64,000 nucleotides of DNA from Fundidesulfovibrio putealis DSM 16056 (GTDB lineage: Bacteria > Desulfobacterota > Desulfovibrionia > Desulfovibrionales > Desulfovibrionaceae): contig NZ_AUBQ01000012.1 in NCBI RefSeq assembly GCF_000429325.1, positions 1 through 64,000 on the forward strand. The letters are read 5' to 3'. Positions 24,911 to 33,333 of this stretch are shown here, piece by piece; within the stretch, counting starts at the first letter, position 1; each line of letters begins with the position of its first letter. The position numbers and the translations under genes are program-made. Under the pieces are notes generated by a model. That model ran no database searches, was not told the DNA's origin, and worked only from the letters and a program-made list of their open reading frames with translations.

Positions 24911-26266
24911 TCACTCACCCAATCCATACCTCTTCAGCTTGCGCCACAGCGACACCCGATCAATCCCCAGAATCTCGGCGGCCTTGGTCTTGTTGCCGCC
25001 CTCGTGCGCCAGCACGGCCTCGATGTGCCTGCGTTCCAGCTCATCAAGAGTAATCAGCTCCGGCCCCTCATGCTTCACGAGGGCCGGAGCATCGCCGCGT
25101 AGGTCCAGGGGCAGGTCGCCCGGTACGATAAGCTCCCCCTTGGCCATGATCACGGCCCGCTGCACGATGTTCTCAAGCTCCCGGATGTTGCCGGGATAAT
25201 CGTAAGCCATCAGGTGCCGCACCGCCTCCGAGGACACCCCGGACACGGTCTTGCCCATGGCGGGCGCGTACTTGGCTATGAAGTACCCGGCCAGCAGCGG
25301 GATGTCCTGCCTGCGCTCGCTGAGCGGCGGCACGCGAAGCGTGATCACGTTCAGGCGGTAGTACAGGTCGGCCCGGAAAAGCCCCAGGTCCACCTCGGCC
25401 TTCAGGTCCTTGTTTGTGGCGGCCAGGATGCGCGCCGACACTGGAATCTCCTGCGTGCCGCCCACCCGGAAGAACAGCCGCTCCTGCAGCACGCGCAGCA
25501 GGCGCACCTGCATGGACAACGACATCTCCCCGATTTCGTCCAGGAAGAGCGTGCCTTCCCCGGCCACTTCCAGGAGTCCCTTCTTCTGGGTGGATGCGCC
25601 CGAGAACGCGCCCTTTTCGTGGCCGAACAGCTCGTTGGCCAGGAGGTCCTCGTTGAAGGCTCCGCAGTTGATGGCCAGGAAGCGGTTGTCCTTTCGCAGG
25701 CTCGACTGGTGAATGGCACGCGCCACCAGCTCCTTGCCGGTTCCGGTTTCGCCAAGGATGAGCACGGTGGAGTCGGTGGGCGCGATGTGGTGGATGTTGT
25801 CGCGCAGCGCCTGGATGGCCGGGCTCTCGCCGATGATGAGCGGCCCGCAGGCCAGCCCGGCAACCTGGCGCGACAGCCGGGCCACCTCCTGGCGAAGTCG
25901 CCGCTTGTCCATGGCCTCGGCCACGGTGGCGCGCACCTCTGCCAGCCCGTAGGGCTTGGTCAGGTAGTGGCAGGCCCCCAAGCGCATGGCCTCCACGGCG
26001 GTGGACACCGTGGCGTGCCCGGTCATGACCACGACTTCGGTGTCTGGCCAGAGGCGCTTGGATTCCGCCAGCACCCCGAGCCCGTCCAGGCCGGTCATGC
26101 GAAGATCGGTGAGCACAAGGTCGAACTCGCGCGAGCCCAGCAGTTCGATGGCCTCCTCGCCGCTGGAGGCCGTGGCCGTGGCGTAGCCCTCGCGGCCCAG
26201 GATGTGGGCGAGGTTGTCCACGGCGATGGACTCGTCGTCCACGATGAGGACGGTGCCGCCTCTCAC
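24911..26266 (-). CDS. sigma-54-dependent response regulator (NtrC family)
   Basis: This 451-aa regulator activates sigma-54 promoters. The receiver domain (about residues 4-120) has Asp in LVLTDLRMTGLDG and Lys in YLTKPYG. The AAA+ domain (about 145-375) has Walker A GETGTGKELV, the sigma-54 contact loop in the form GAFSGA, and Walker B GTLFLDEIGEM. The Fis-type helix-turn-helix lies at the C-terminus (TKAAEILGIDRVSLWRKLKR). The GTG start overlaps the TGA of the upstream kinase gene, so the two are translationally coupled. The target genes are unknown. Confidence 0.93.
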   Translation of the reverse strand: MRGGTVLIVDDESIAVDNLAHILGREGYATATASSGEEAIELLGSREFDLVLTDLRMTGLDGLGVLAESKRLWPDTEVVVMTGHATVSTAVEAMRLGACHYLTKPYGLAEVRATVAEAMDKRRLRQEVARLSRQVAGLACGPLIIGESPAIQALRDNIHHIAPTDSTVLILGETGTGKELVARAIHQSSLRKDNRFLAINCGAFNEDLLANELFGHEKGAFSGASTQKKGLLEVAGEGTLFLDEIGEMSLSMQVRLLRVLQERLFFRVGGTQEIPVSARILAATNKDLKAEVDLGLFRADLYYRLNVITLRVPPLSERRQDIPLLAGYFIAKYAPAMGKTVSGVSSEAVRHLMAYDYPGNIRELENIVQRAVIMAKGELIVPGDLPLDLRGDAPALVKHEGPELITLDELERRHIEAVLAHEGGNKTKAAEILGIDRVSLWRKLKRYGLGE

Positions 26267-27717
26267 GTGAGCCTCTCGGAGGAGACGGGCAGAGGCATGC
26301 GGATTACGAAGCGCGCGCCTTTGCCGTCGGTCTTCTCAGCCGCGATGGAGCCGTTGTGCTTTTCGATGATGCCGAACACGATGGACAAGCCGAGCCCGGT
26401 CCCCTTGCCCACCTCCTTGGTGGTGTAGAAGGGATCGAACACCTTGCCCAGGGCCTCCTCGGGGATGCCCATGCCCGTGTCCTCCACGACGATCACGGCT
26501 GTGCCGGAATCGACGTCAGACTCGGCGGATACGGTGATCGCGCCGGGGATTTCCTCGATGCCCTGGGCCGCGTTCAGCAGCAGGTTGATGAACACCTCCT
26601 GCATGCGGGCCGCGTCCAGCTCCAGCACCAGTCCGGCAGGGATGGAGTGGGTCAGGGTTATCCCGGCGGGAATCTGGCTGGACACCAGCCGGAAGGCCTT
26701 GGTCACCACGTCCTCCAGGGAAACGGGCTTCAGGCTGAAGTCCTTGGCGCGGGAGAACTCCAGAAGCCCCTTCACGATGTCCCGGGCGCGCAGCACTTCC
26801 TGCTGGATGTTGCCGAGCATGCGGTCGGAAAAGGCCGGGTCGCACTCTTTGTGCTCCTCGATGAGGATCTGGCAGGAGGTGGAGATGTTGTTCAGGGGGT
26901 TGTTCAGCTGGTGTGCTATGCCCGAGGTGAGCACGCCAAGCGAGGAGAGCTTCTTCTCCTGGATCAGCTGGTCCTGGCGGCGCTCCAGTTCGCGGGTCAT
27001 GCGGTTGAAGGCCTCCAGCACGCGCCGGGTCTCGTCGTTGGCGCGGGGGACCTCCAAGGTCTTGAAGTTGCCCTGGCCGATCTCCGAGGTGGCCTTGGTG
27101 ATGGTGCCAAGCGCCCGCAGGATTTTTCGGGCCAGCAGCAGGGCCAGCACGATGCCGGATGCGGCGATGAACACGCCTGAGATGAGCAGTTGGCGCTTGA
27201 GGTTTGCCACCAATAGGAGCGTGCGTTCGCGTTCGGTGTTCTTGAGGTCCAGGGACAGGTCCACCATGTCCTTGCCTGCCTGACGCAGGTCCTCGCGGTC
27301 CTGGGCGGCAGCCGAGTCCGACACGGTCAGGCGCAAGCTGCGACTTTTGGCTTGGTACGTGTCCAGCACCGGGGTGAGCCTGGCGATGGTCCTGCGGGCA
27401 TGGGTGTCGCGCGCGGCGAGCGCCATGGCGGACAGGGTGACGCGGGCCTGGTCGATGTAGCGCTGCGACTCGTCAAAGTCCTCGGTGTGGCCGTAGAGCA
27501 GATAGTTCTTCTCATAGCGGCGCACTTCCAGGATGGTGTTGGAAAGATCGTCCGCCGCCTCCATCAGCGTGAGGGTGCCTTCCAGCCGAATCAGATAGTT
27601 GAAGGAGACTACGCCCACCACGGTGAAGATGAGCACCGGAATAATCACGCCCGCCACCACCTTCTGACGGATGGTCAGGTGCGGCAGGCGTGAGAGAAGA
27701 GAGGCGGTTTGCTTCAT
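26263..27717 (-). CDS. membrane sensor histidine kinase
   Basis: This 484-aa kinase partners the NtrC-type regulator. Membrane helix 1 is about residues 16-38. A periplasmic sensor of about 130 residues follows, then helix 2 (about 177-197) and HAMP (about 198-250). The HisKA domain has phospho-acceptor His in SGIAHQLNNPLNN. The HATPase domain has the N-box FINLLLNAAQ and G-boxes DTGMGIPEE and GTGLGLS. The helical sensor domain (NTILEVRRYEKNYLLYG) resembles small-ligand binding four-helix bundles. The ligand is unknown. Confidence 0.92.
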   Translation of the reverse strand: MKQTASLLSRLPHLTIRQKVVAGVIIPVLIFTVVGVVSFNYLIRLEGTLTLMEAADDLSNTILEVRRYEKNYLLYGHTEDFDESQRYIDQARVTLSAMALAARDTHARRTIARLTPVLDTYQAKSRSLRLTVSDSAAAQDREDLRQAGKDMVDLSLDLKNTERERTLLLVANLKRQLLISGVFIAASGIVLALLLARKILRALGTITKATSEIGQGNFKTLEVPRANDETRRVLEAFNRMTRELERRQDQLIQEKKLSSLGVLTSGIAHQLNNPLNNISTSCQILIEEHKECDPAFSDRMLGNIQQEVLRARDIVKGLLEFSRAKDFSLKPVSLEDVVTKAFRLVSSQIPAGITLTHSIPAGLVLELDAARMQEVFINLLLNAAQGIEEIPGAITVSAESDVDSGTAVIVVEDTGMGIPEEALGKVFDPFYTTKEVGKGTGLGLSIVFGIIEKHNGSIAAEKTDGKGARFVIRMPLPVSSERLT

Positions 27718-28180
27718 GGGGTGTCTTGCGGCCTAACAATGTCGGAATGCGTCATATGGCAACGGACCTCAGGATAGACCCCGGAAAGTGATTTGTCATC
27801 ATTCAAGAGATCAAGTCGGAGACCATGTTGCCCTTACACCCCCATCAAACAAAGGAAATCCACAGCAGATGAGGGTGCGTCGGGCGGTTGTCAGCCGGAC
27901 TTTGCTCATGGGGGGCTCTGATACGAAAATCTGGGTGGGCTGGCCAATGCTTTCCAAGGGAGAGAGTATTCGGCTGGACGTCTCCAAGGTCGGGCCAAGG
28001 GAGGCTGTCCGGCCCCACTTCTTCAGTCGGTTGTGACCAGGGTGGAAAAACCATCACTTTGTCCACAGGAGCATCCACGAGGTGTCAACTCGGTGGCCAC
28101 AAGAGTCCACTCTGTCCACATGCCCGACATATGGCTAGGCAGGTCAGTGTGTCCGCAAGGTTGTCCGCAAGGTGTCCGCC
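27718..28180. other. intergenic stretch with short repeats
   Basis: No gene is supported. Near 28149-28180 the unit tgtccgcaagg is repeated almost in tandem (tgtccgcaagg, ttgtccgcaagg, tgtccgcc). Related tgtccac motifs lie at 28058-28122. This directly follows a primase remnant, so it probably belongs to a decayed element. Confidence 0.4.
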
Positions 28181-28460
28181 TTACCCGATTATTAGTGACA
28201 CTAATATTTCCTTGCCAGGGTCGATGCCCAGTTCCGCCAGCTTCTCGGGCTCGCGCTTGAAAACGCTGCAGGCGATGACCTCGGTGTCCTTCTGGGGGAG
28301 AGGCTCCCGGCAGTGGAGGACGTTGTGGCCCATGGTGAGCTTGATGACGGTGTCGATGTCGTTTCCTTCACTGGCCCATTTGCCCGCCCACCGGGTAAGC
28401 TCGTCGTTGCGCTCTCCGCTCTCGATGGCCCTCTCGTCCAGAGGACCACGCTGAATACCC
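28181..28460 (-). pseudogene. remnant of a phage/plasmid primase (PriCT-like C-terminus)
   Basis: With no start codon, the minus-strand frame ending at the TAA at 28181-28183 reads AIESGERNDELTRWAGKWAS, then, after about 20 residues, NVLHCREPLPQKDTEVIACS. The GERN-x-L-x-x-x-A-G pattern followed by PL-x-x-x-EV is typical of the PriCT domain at the end of integrated-element DNA primases. The catalytic part is missing. It supports a decayed mobile element next to tRNA-Leu. Confidence 0.55.
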
Positions 28461-28885
28461 CCGATATGCTGTGGTAGATCGACCTTAAACGCATCCTGAC
28501 CCGTCTTGGCATACCCGACGATAGGTTTGACCTATAGGGAGCTATTTTTAAGACTTAAACACTGGATAAGTCGTGTTTTCCGATCGAGGCGGCGAGGGGT
28601 TGAGAACGGGGGGCTGCTGGCAACCTAGGCGGCCACTCACTTCCGACTCTTGGGGCCGGTGAACGACATGGGAAAGTGGGGCTGGAGTTCCGCGCTGATC
28701 AAGGCCGGGGCCGAGGTTTAGTCCGGACATAAAAAGGGCCAGGAGTCGAGGGGGAAAGACACGCTTGGTTCCATCACGCCGGGGAAAGATTCACAGGCAA
28801 CGTCCGAGCACGGAGACGGCCAACATTAGAAAAGCCGGCCCCCTACTACGGAATCCGGCTTTTCATTAGGGGATGTCCTAGCCAA
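28461..28885. other. intergenic stretch with a hairpin
   Basis: No gene is supported. The inverted repeat aaaagccgg (28830-28838) and ccggctttt (28855-28863) could terminate transcription in either direction. The rest shows nothing I recognise. Confidence 0.35.
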
Positions 28886-29020
28886 CTAGCTTGATGCCCT
28901 TTGTTTAACCCATATTTTCAGTTGGTTGAGGAGCTCTCTGTGGTCTCCAGTATTGAACCGCCATTCGCATTCCTTGAGGAACAAGAAAAAGCTGTACCTG
29001 GGGATGCCGTTGAACCGTCT
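28886..29020 (-). pseudogene. IS1595-family transposase C-terminal remnant
   Basis: The minus-strand frame RRFNGIPRYSFFLFLKECEW followed by RFNTGDHRELLNQLKIW matches the closing block of IS1595/ISXO2-type transposases, in which FNG-P, LKECE-RFN and a leucine-rich tail are conserved. Only the last ~45 residues remain. It abuts the integrase piece at about 29020 in another frame. Confidence 0.6.
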
Positions 29021-29021
29021 T

Positions 29022-29216
29022 ATATATGTTAGGCCATTCCCCGAAGGACAGAAGCTTCTCTTTCCCGCCATATCGATACTTCAGCCGCCAGAGCTTGCCG
29101 CCCGAGGGGATTATCAAAAGATGCAAGCCGCCGCCGTCCGTGAGCTTCAACGGTTTGGCTTGAGGCTTGGCGTTTCTGATTTGGACGTCAGTAAGGGGAA
29201 GAGTATGCCGTGGCAT
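29022..29216 (-). pseudogene. P4-type integrase N-terminal remnant
   Basis: The first ~65 residues (LPLTDVQIRNAKPQAKPLKL, DGGGLHLLI, LWRLKYRYGGKEKLLSFGEW) match the DUF4102 arm-binding domain of P4-like tyrosine integrases. The catalytic domain is missing; the frame runs into the IS1595 remnant. It reads away from tRNA-Leu, the usual position for such integrases. It is not functional. Confidence 0.75.
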
Positions 29217-29227
29217 CGGGTTGCCTC

Positions 29228-29332
29228 GTAGGGGTATTTTTACGCCATCTGGCCCGTAGGGGTATCATCATCTCGTCAGAACCCCCAAAAACCAGGACGC
29301 CACAAAACGTACCCCTAAAAGTACCCCTAAAA
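29228..29332. repeat. four short repeats, candidate integrase arm sites
   Basis: GTAGGGGTA occurs at 29228-29236 and 29256-29264. The inverse form lies in a 12-bp tandem pair, gtacccctaaaa at 29309-29320 and 29321-29332. They lie between the integrase remnant and the tRNA terminator, where P4-type integrases bind. Confidence 0.5.
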
Positions 29333-29351
29333 CGGCGGATGTAAACGGACC

Positions 29352-29388
29352 AAAAAAGATGAAGCCGGACTGTTTCCAGCCCGGCTTC
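29352..29388 (-). terminator. terminator of tRNA-Leu transcript
   Basis: On the minus strand, gaagccgg-g-ctg pairs with cag-t-ccggcttc, and a run of T follows. It lies 54 bp after the tRNA 3' end. Confidence 0.75.
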
Positions 29389-29429
29389 TGTGATTTTCCA
29401 GGAGTTTAAGGCTTTGTATGGCCTTCCCT

Positions 29430-29458
29430 GGACTAACGGATGGTGCCGAAGGGGGGAC
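29430..29458 (+). repeat. tRNA-Leu 3'-end repeat copy (possible right attachment site)
   Basis: This copy contains the last 17 bases of tRNA-Leu(GAG) plus 12 bases of flank. It matches 17616-17644 at 27 of 29 positions, in direct orientation. Confidence 0.6.
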
Positions 29459-29527
29459 TCGAACCCCCATGGGCTTTCGCCCGCCACCCCCTCAAGATGG
29501 TGTGTCTACCAGTTCCACCACTTCGGC
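29442..29527 (-). tRNA. tRNA-Leu (anticodon GAG)
   Basis: The 86-nt class II tRNA on the minus strand has an acceptor stem GCCGAAG/CTTCGGC, an anticodon loop TTGAGGG (GAG), a long variable arm, a T-loop TTCGAGT and an encoded CCA. It lies 17 bp downstream of secG on the same strand. Confidence 0.95.
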
Positions 29528-29544
29528 AAATATCGTCAAAGGTC

Positions 29545-29898
29545 TTACTGCTTCTGTTCAGCCGGGGTCTTCTGTTCCTCGAAGAGGTTCTGCCCAGGCT
29601 TCTTGTTCTCGGCGGGAGCGGCCTTCTGCTCGATGGGAGCGCCTTCCATTACGGAAGTATCAGGCTTTGCACCCCTGCCGGTGTAGGAGTTGTACGCCAG
29701 GGAGGTGATCAGGAAAACCGCGCCGAACACGGCGGTCAGCTTCACCAGAAGTCCCCCTGCACCGGAGCTGCCGAAAACCGACCCGCTGCCGCCGCCGAAG
29801 ATCACTCCCATGCCTTCCTTGCCGGACTGAAGAAGAACCAGCACGACGAGCATGACACAGGCGATGATATGAATCGTAGCGATAAGAGTGTCCAACAC
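29545..29898 (-). CDS. secG: preprotein translocase subunit SecG
   Basis: This 117-aa membrane protein is part of the SecYEG channel. Two helices are seen (about residues 3-22 and 52-71), with the conserved loop GKEGMGVIFGGGSGSVFGSS between them. A Lys/Pro/Gln-rich tail follows, common in this lineage. It is the last protein gene of the rimI-pgk-tpiA-secG run, with tRNA-Leu directly after. Confidence 0.93.
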   Translation of the reverse strand: MLDTLIATIHIIACVMLVVLVLLQSGKEGMGVIFGGGSGSVFGSSGAGGLLVKLTAVFGAVFLITSLAYNSYTGRGAKPDTSVMEGAPIEQKAAPAENKKPGQNLFEEQKTPAEQKQ

Positions 29899-29928
29899 TG
29901 TCTCCGATACTTTGTACGAGCGCCGGTT

Positions 29929-30684
29929 TTAAGCCGTGACAATCTTTGAAAAGCTGTCCGCGCTCAGGGATGAGCCTCCTACCAAGACACCGTCGACATT
30001 GTCAAGCAACAAAATTTCAGAAGCGTTCTCCGGCTTCACGGAACCGCCGTAGAGAATGCGCATCTGCTGGGCTGCCTGACCGAATTTCTCCAACAATATG
30101 GAGCGCACCAGGGCGTGCGCGGCGAGAATCTCCTTGGGCCCTGCGGTAAGTCCGGTTCCGATGGCCCAGACGGGCTCGTAGGCCACGGTCAGGCGCTCGG
30201 GGGCCACATCCAGGGGAACCTCGGCCAGACCGAGTTCCATCTGGCGGCGCACCACTTCATCGAGCCTGCCTTCCTTGCGCTCGTCGATGGTCTCTCCCAC
30301 GCACAGAATCATGCCCAGGCCGCGTTCCAATCCGCAAACGACCTTCTTGCCCACGAACTCGTCAGACTCGCCCAGGATGTGCCTGCGCTCCGAATGCCCG
30401 GCCAGCGCATACGTGCACCCCATGTCCGTGAGCATATCCGGGGCGATCTCGCCCGTGAAGGCTCCCTGCATGGAGGGGAAGAAGTTCTGGCCGCCCAGGG
30501 CGAAGCCAGGAACCTTCTTGATGGCCTTGCGCACGCTGCGCAGGGCCGTGAACGGCGGAACGATCAGCACCTCGCGGTCCTCGGGCAGAACGCCCTTCAT
30601 GGCCTTCACCAGGGCTTCGGCGGTGTCGCGCGCTTCAGAGTGAAGCTTGTACATCTTCCAGTTGGCGGCCATCAGTTTTTTCAT
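29929..30684 (-). CDS. tpiA: triosephosphate isomerase
   Basis: This 251-aa glycolytic enzyme interconverts DHAP and glyceraldehyde-3-phosphate. Substrate Lys is in NWKMYK, catalytic His in AGHSERRH and catalytic Glu in VAYEPVWAIGTG. The phosphate-binding ILYGGSVKPEN is present. The ATG at 30684 overlaps the pgk TGA (ATGA), so the two are coupled. It has normal family length. Confidence 0.97.
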   Translation of the reverse strand: MKKLMAANWKMYKLHSEARDTAEALVKAMKGVLPEDREVLIVPPFTALRSVRKAIKKVPGFALGGQNFFPSMQGAFTGEIAPDMLTDMGCTYALAGHSERRHILGESDEFVGKKVVCGLERGLGMILCVGETIDERKEGRLDEVVRRQMELGLAEVPLDVAPERLTVAYEPVWAIGTGLTAGPKEILAAHALVRSILLEKFGQAAQQMRILYGGSVKPENASEILLLDNVDGVLVGGSSLSADSFSKIVTA

Positions 30685-31883
30685 TTTCCGCACTCCCTCA
30701 GGGCTTTGAATGCCGGCAGTTCCTTGCCTTCCATGAATTCCAGGGACGCGCCGCCCCCGGTGGAGATGAAGCTCATCTTGTCGGAGAGGCCCGAGGCATG
30801 AACGGCCGCGTCGGTGTCGCCGCCGCCTATCACGGTCACGGCGTCGAGCCCGGCGAGGATCTTGGCCACGCCCATGGTTCCGGCAGCGAAGTGCGGGTTC
30901 TCGAATGCGCCCATGGGACCATTCCAGACCACGGTCTTGGCCGCAGCAAGGGACTTGCCGAACAGTTGCACGGAGGCGGGACCGATGTCCAGGGCCATGG
31001 CGTCCTTGGGGATGGCCTTGGCGTCCACGGTGGCGCTGGCGGTCATCTCGTTCAGAGGCTTGCCCGCATCCAGGCTCACCACGAAATCAACAGGCAGGGC
31101 GATGCGTACGCCCTTTTGTGCGGCTATTTCAATGATGCGCCGGGCTTCGTCCAGGAGGTCGTCCTCCACCAGGGACTTGCCCACTTCCAGGCCTTGGGCC
31201 TTCAGGAAGGTGTTGGCCATGGCTCCGCCGATGATCAATTCGTCCACTTTGCCCAGCAGATGCTCCAGCACCGCGAGCTTGGAGGACACCTTGGCCCCGC
31301 CCGTCACGGCCACGTAAGGGCGCACGGGGTTCTCCAGGGCCTTGCCCAGGAACTCCCACTCGCGCTTGAGCAGGAGCCCGCCGCAGCAGGCCGCCATCTC
31401 GGCAGGCAGGCCCGACACCGAGGCGTGCGGGCGGTGGGCCGTGCCGAAGGCGTCGTTGACATAGACCTCGCCCATCTTGGACAGGGCTTTGGCAAACTCC
31501 GGGTCGCCCTTGGACTCGCCCGGATGGAAGCGCAGGTTCTCAAGCAGGAGCACTTCGCCGGGCTTGAGCGCGGCGGCCATGGCTTCGACCTCGGGGCCTA
31601 TGCAGTCCGGGGCGAAGGCCACAGGGCGGCCCAGCAGCTCGGAGAGGCGCTTGGCGGCGGGGGCCAGGCTGAATTTGGGGTCGGGCGCGCCCTTGGCCTT
31701 GCCCAGGTGCGAACACAGCACCAGCGACGCTCCCTTGGAGAGCGCAAGCTCGAGGGTGGGCAGGCTGGCGGCGATGCGGGTGTCGTCGGTGATCTCGCTG
31801 CCGTTCATGGGGACGTTGTAATCCACGCGGATGACAAGGCGCTTGCCAGTGATATCCATCTCGTCCAAAAAACGCATGGGCAT
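30681..31883 (-). CDS. pgk: phosphoglycerate kinase
   Basis: This 400-aa enzyme makes ATP from 1,3-bisphosphoglycerate. The N-terminal substrate motif is VIRVDYNVPMN, the central GGAKVSSKLAVLEHL, and the ATP-binding end VVWNGPMGAFE with IGGGDT. AGGAG lies 6 bases before the ATG at 31883; an ATG at 31877 is an alternative. Co-directional with rimI upstream and tpiA downstream. Confidence 0.97.
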   Translation of the reverse strand: MPMRFLDEMDITGKRLVIRVDYNVPMNGSEITDDTRIAASLPTLELALSKGASLVLCSHLGKAKGAPDPKFSLAPAAKRLSELLGRPVAFAPDCIGPEVEAMAAALKPGEVLLLENLRFHPGESKGDPEFAKALSKMGEVYVNDAFGTAHRPHASVSGLPAEMAACCGGLLLKREWEFLGKALENPVRPYVAVTGGAKVSSKLAVLEHLLGKVDELIIGGAMANTFLKAQGLEVGKSLVEDDLLDEARRIIEIAAQKGVRIALPVDFVVSLDAGKPLNEMTASATVDAKAIPKDAMALDIGPASVQLFGKSLAAAKTVVWNGPMGAFENPHFAAGTMGVAKILAGLDAVTVIGGGDTDAAVHASGLSDKMSFISTGGGASLEFMEGKELPAFKALRECGK

Positions 31884-32046
31884 GGAACGCTCCTTTCCCA
31901 GGATCATTTGGTGAATAAAACACGCGGACGCCTCACGGCGTCTGGCCATGGGAGCAACCGGCGCACCGTGGCGCGGCGCGCGCAAGTCAGATAGATTCCG
32001 GTGTCGCCGGTCCGCCGCAAGCGAAGACCGGAACGGGAGGCGGCGT

Positions 32047-32619
32047 TCAGTCCGTCCGGGAGGGGGCCGTTTCCAGGTCCAGGCGCATGATGATGGCGTC
32101 TTCCCGGTTATCCGGGTAATAGCGCCTGCGCACGCCCACTTCCTCGAAGCCGAAAGCCGTGTACAGGCCCTGGGCAGGGATATTGGACCGCCGCACTTCC
32201 AAATACCCGCGTTTTATGCCCATCTTGCGACAAAGATGCAAGACGTGGGAGAGCATGCGCTGGCCGTGGCCCTGACGACGCCAGGAGGGATGCACAGCGA
32301 TATTGAGGATTTCCATCTCCCAGGCGGCGGCGAACAGCGTCAGATATCCGACGAGTTCCTGGCCCTCGCGGATGCCGAACAGGTGGAAGGGCTCGTTGCC
32401 GATCACGGTCTCGTATTGTTTTGCGGACCAGGGAACGGAGAAGCACAGGCGCTCCAGGGCCACCAGGGCCGGGATATCGCTTTTGCCCAGTTCCACGGGC
32501 ATGCCCGCCGCGACGGGCATGCATTGTTTGGCCTCGGCCCAGCCTGAAACGCGCGGCATATCCTGCTCCGATGTGTCGCCGACGGGGGCGGCTTCTGGAT
32601 TTTCTGGCAGGCTGGTCAT
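32047..32619 (-). CDS. rimI: ribosomal-protein-alanine N-acetyltransferase
   Basis: This 190-aa GNAT enzyme has an acetyl-CoA site RRQGHGQRML and the RimI features LERLCFSVPWSAKQ, EILNIAV and the end block EVRRSNIPAQGLYTAFGFEE. It is expected to acetylate ribosomal protein S18. The first ~38 residues are an extra, poorly conserved leader, so the true start may be later. It lies upstream of pgk on the same strand. Confidence 0.88.
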   Translation of the reverse strand: MTSLPENPEAAPVGDTSEQDMPRVSGWAEAKQCMPVAAGMPVELGKSDIPALVALERLCFSVPWSAKQYETVIGNEPFHLFGIREGQELVGYLTLFAAAWEMEILNIAVHPSWRRQGHGQRMLSHVLHLCRKMGIKRGYLEVRRSNIPAQGLYTAFGFEEVGVRRRYYPDNREDAIIMRLDLETAPSRTD

Positions 32620-32660
32620 AGCAAGAAGGAAACCATGTTCATAATTTCAAGGTGTTGTTT

Positions 32661-33179
32661 GTGAGTCAGGAAAAAAACGCTCCGTCTGCGGACGCGCAAC
32701 CGGTGGAGATCGTGGACGACAGGGGACGCCTGCTGGCCGTGGTATCCGCCGGAGAGGCCCATCGTCAATCGCTGCCGCACCGCTCGGTGCTGGTGCTGTT
32801 CGTGGACCGCGAGCAGAAAATCCTCCTGGCCAAGCGCCCCAAGGATGCCCCCGTGTTCCCCTCCCGCTGGGACCTGCCCGCGCGCGGGCATCTTCAGCCG
32901 GGCGAGGCCCACTTCGACGCGGCCCGGCGTCTGGCGGACTCGCTCTTTCCTGCACAGGGCGGCCTGCCCGCCTTCCAGGCGCGCCTGTCCCCAACCGAGC
33001 GGTCGGACTTCGAGGCCCTGGCGGTGTACCGCTATCCCGTGGGGTTCCACAATGATCCGTCAGAGCGCAACATTTTGGCCGTCAGCCACGAGGAACTGGC
33101 CGTGCTGGCGGCCGACTTCCGGGAACTGCTCACCCCTTCGGTGGTGCAGGCCTTCGAGGCCGGGATTCTGTTCGCCTGA
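32661..33179 (+). CDS. Nudix-fold protein with degenerate Nudix box
   Basis: This 172-aa protein has the fold of IPP-isomerase-like Nudix enzymes (SVLVLFVDREQKILLAKRPK, then WDLPARGHLQPGE). The Nudix box GHLQPGEAHFDAARRLADSL keeps the first Gly and Glu. It has lost the REx2EE metal-binding glutamates (RLADS instead). It may therefore lack hydrolase activity. The GTG at 32661 has AAGG upstream; GTG 32652 is an alternative. Confidence 0.7.
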   Translation: MSQEKNAPSADAQPVEIVDDRGRLLAVVSAGEAHRQSLPHRSVLVLFVDREQKILLAKRPKDAPVFPSRWDLPARGHLQPGEAHFDAARRLADSLFPAQGGLPAFQARLSPTERSDFEALAVYRYPVGFHNDPSERNILAVSHEELAVLAADFRELLTPSVVQAFEAGILFA

Positions 33180-33221
33180 ATGGGCGCGGCGGTCGCCTGC
33201 CGCTGGAGAAGCTCCGTCGGC

Positions 33222-33330
33222 TGGCTGGACCCAGTTCGTTTGGTCGAGCACGATGGTGCGGGCGGAGAACAATCAGGGGAATGGCTGAACCCTGTTCATT
33301 TGGTAGAGCGCTGTGGTTTCGGGCGGGGGA
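33222..33330 (+). repeat. two imperfect 49-bp direct repeats, 60-bp period
   Basis: Copy 1 (33222-33270) and copy 2 (33282-33330) share tggctg-a-ccc, gttc-tttggt, gagc and gggcgg blocks at the same spacing. They lie in the gap between the Nudix-like gene and suhB and are not in a supported gene. Confidence 0.5.
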
Positions 33331-33333
33331 GAA

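Larger units (their letters stand above)
17645..29429. mobile_element. candidate old genomic island at tRNA-Leu
   Basis: The stretch is bounded by the two copies of the tRNA-Leu end. A broken P4-type integrase, an IS1595 transposase scrap and a primase scrap lie beside the tRNA. Cargo is stress and regulatory genes: USP, TauE, Lon-receiver, HicB, DsrE, coiled-coil and NtrC pair. Much of the cargo has the same GC-rich codon use as the chromosome, so the island may be old or partly native. The boundaries are a hypothesis. Confidence 0.4.

Noticed and set aside
28149-28180. tgtccgcaagg repeats as a CRISPR or iteron array
   Set aside because: Only two to three short copies without uniform spacers; no cas or rep gene adjoins.
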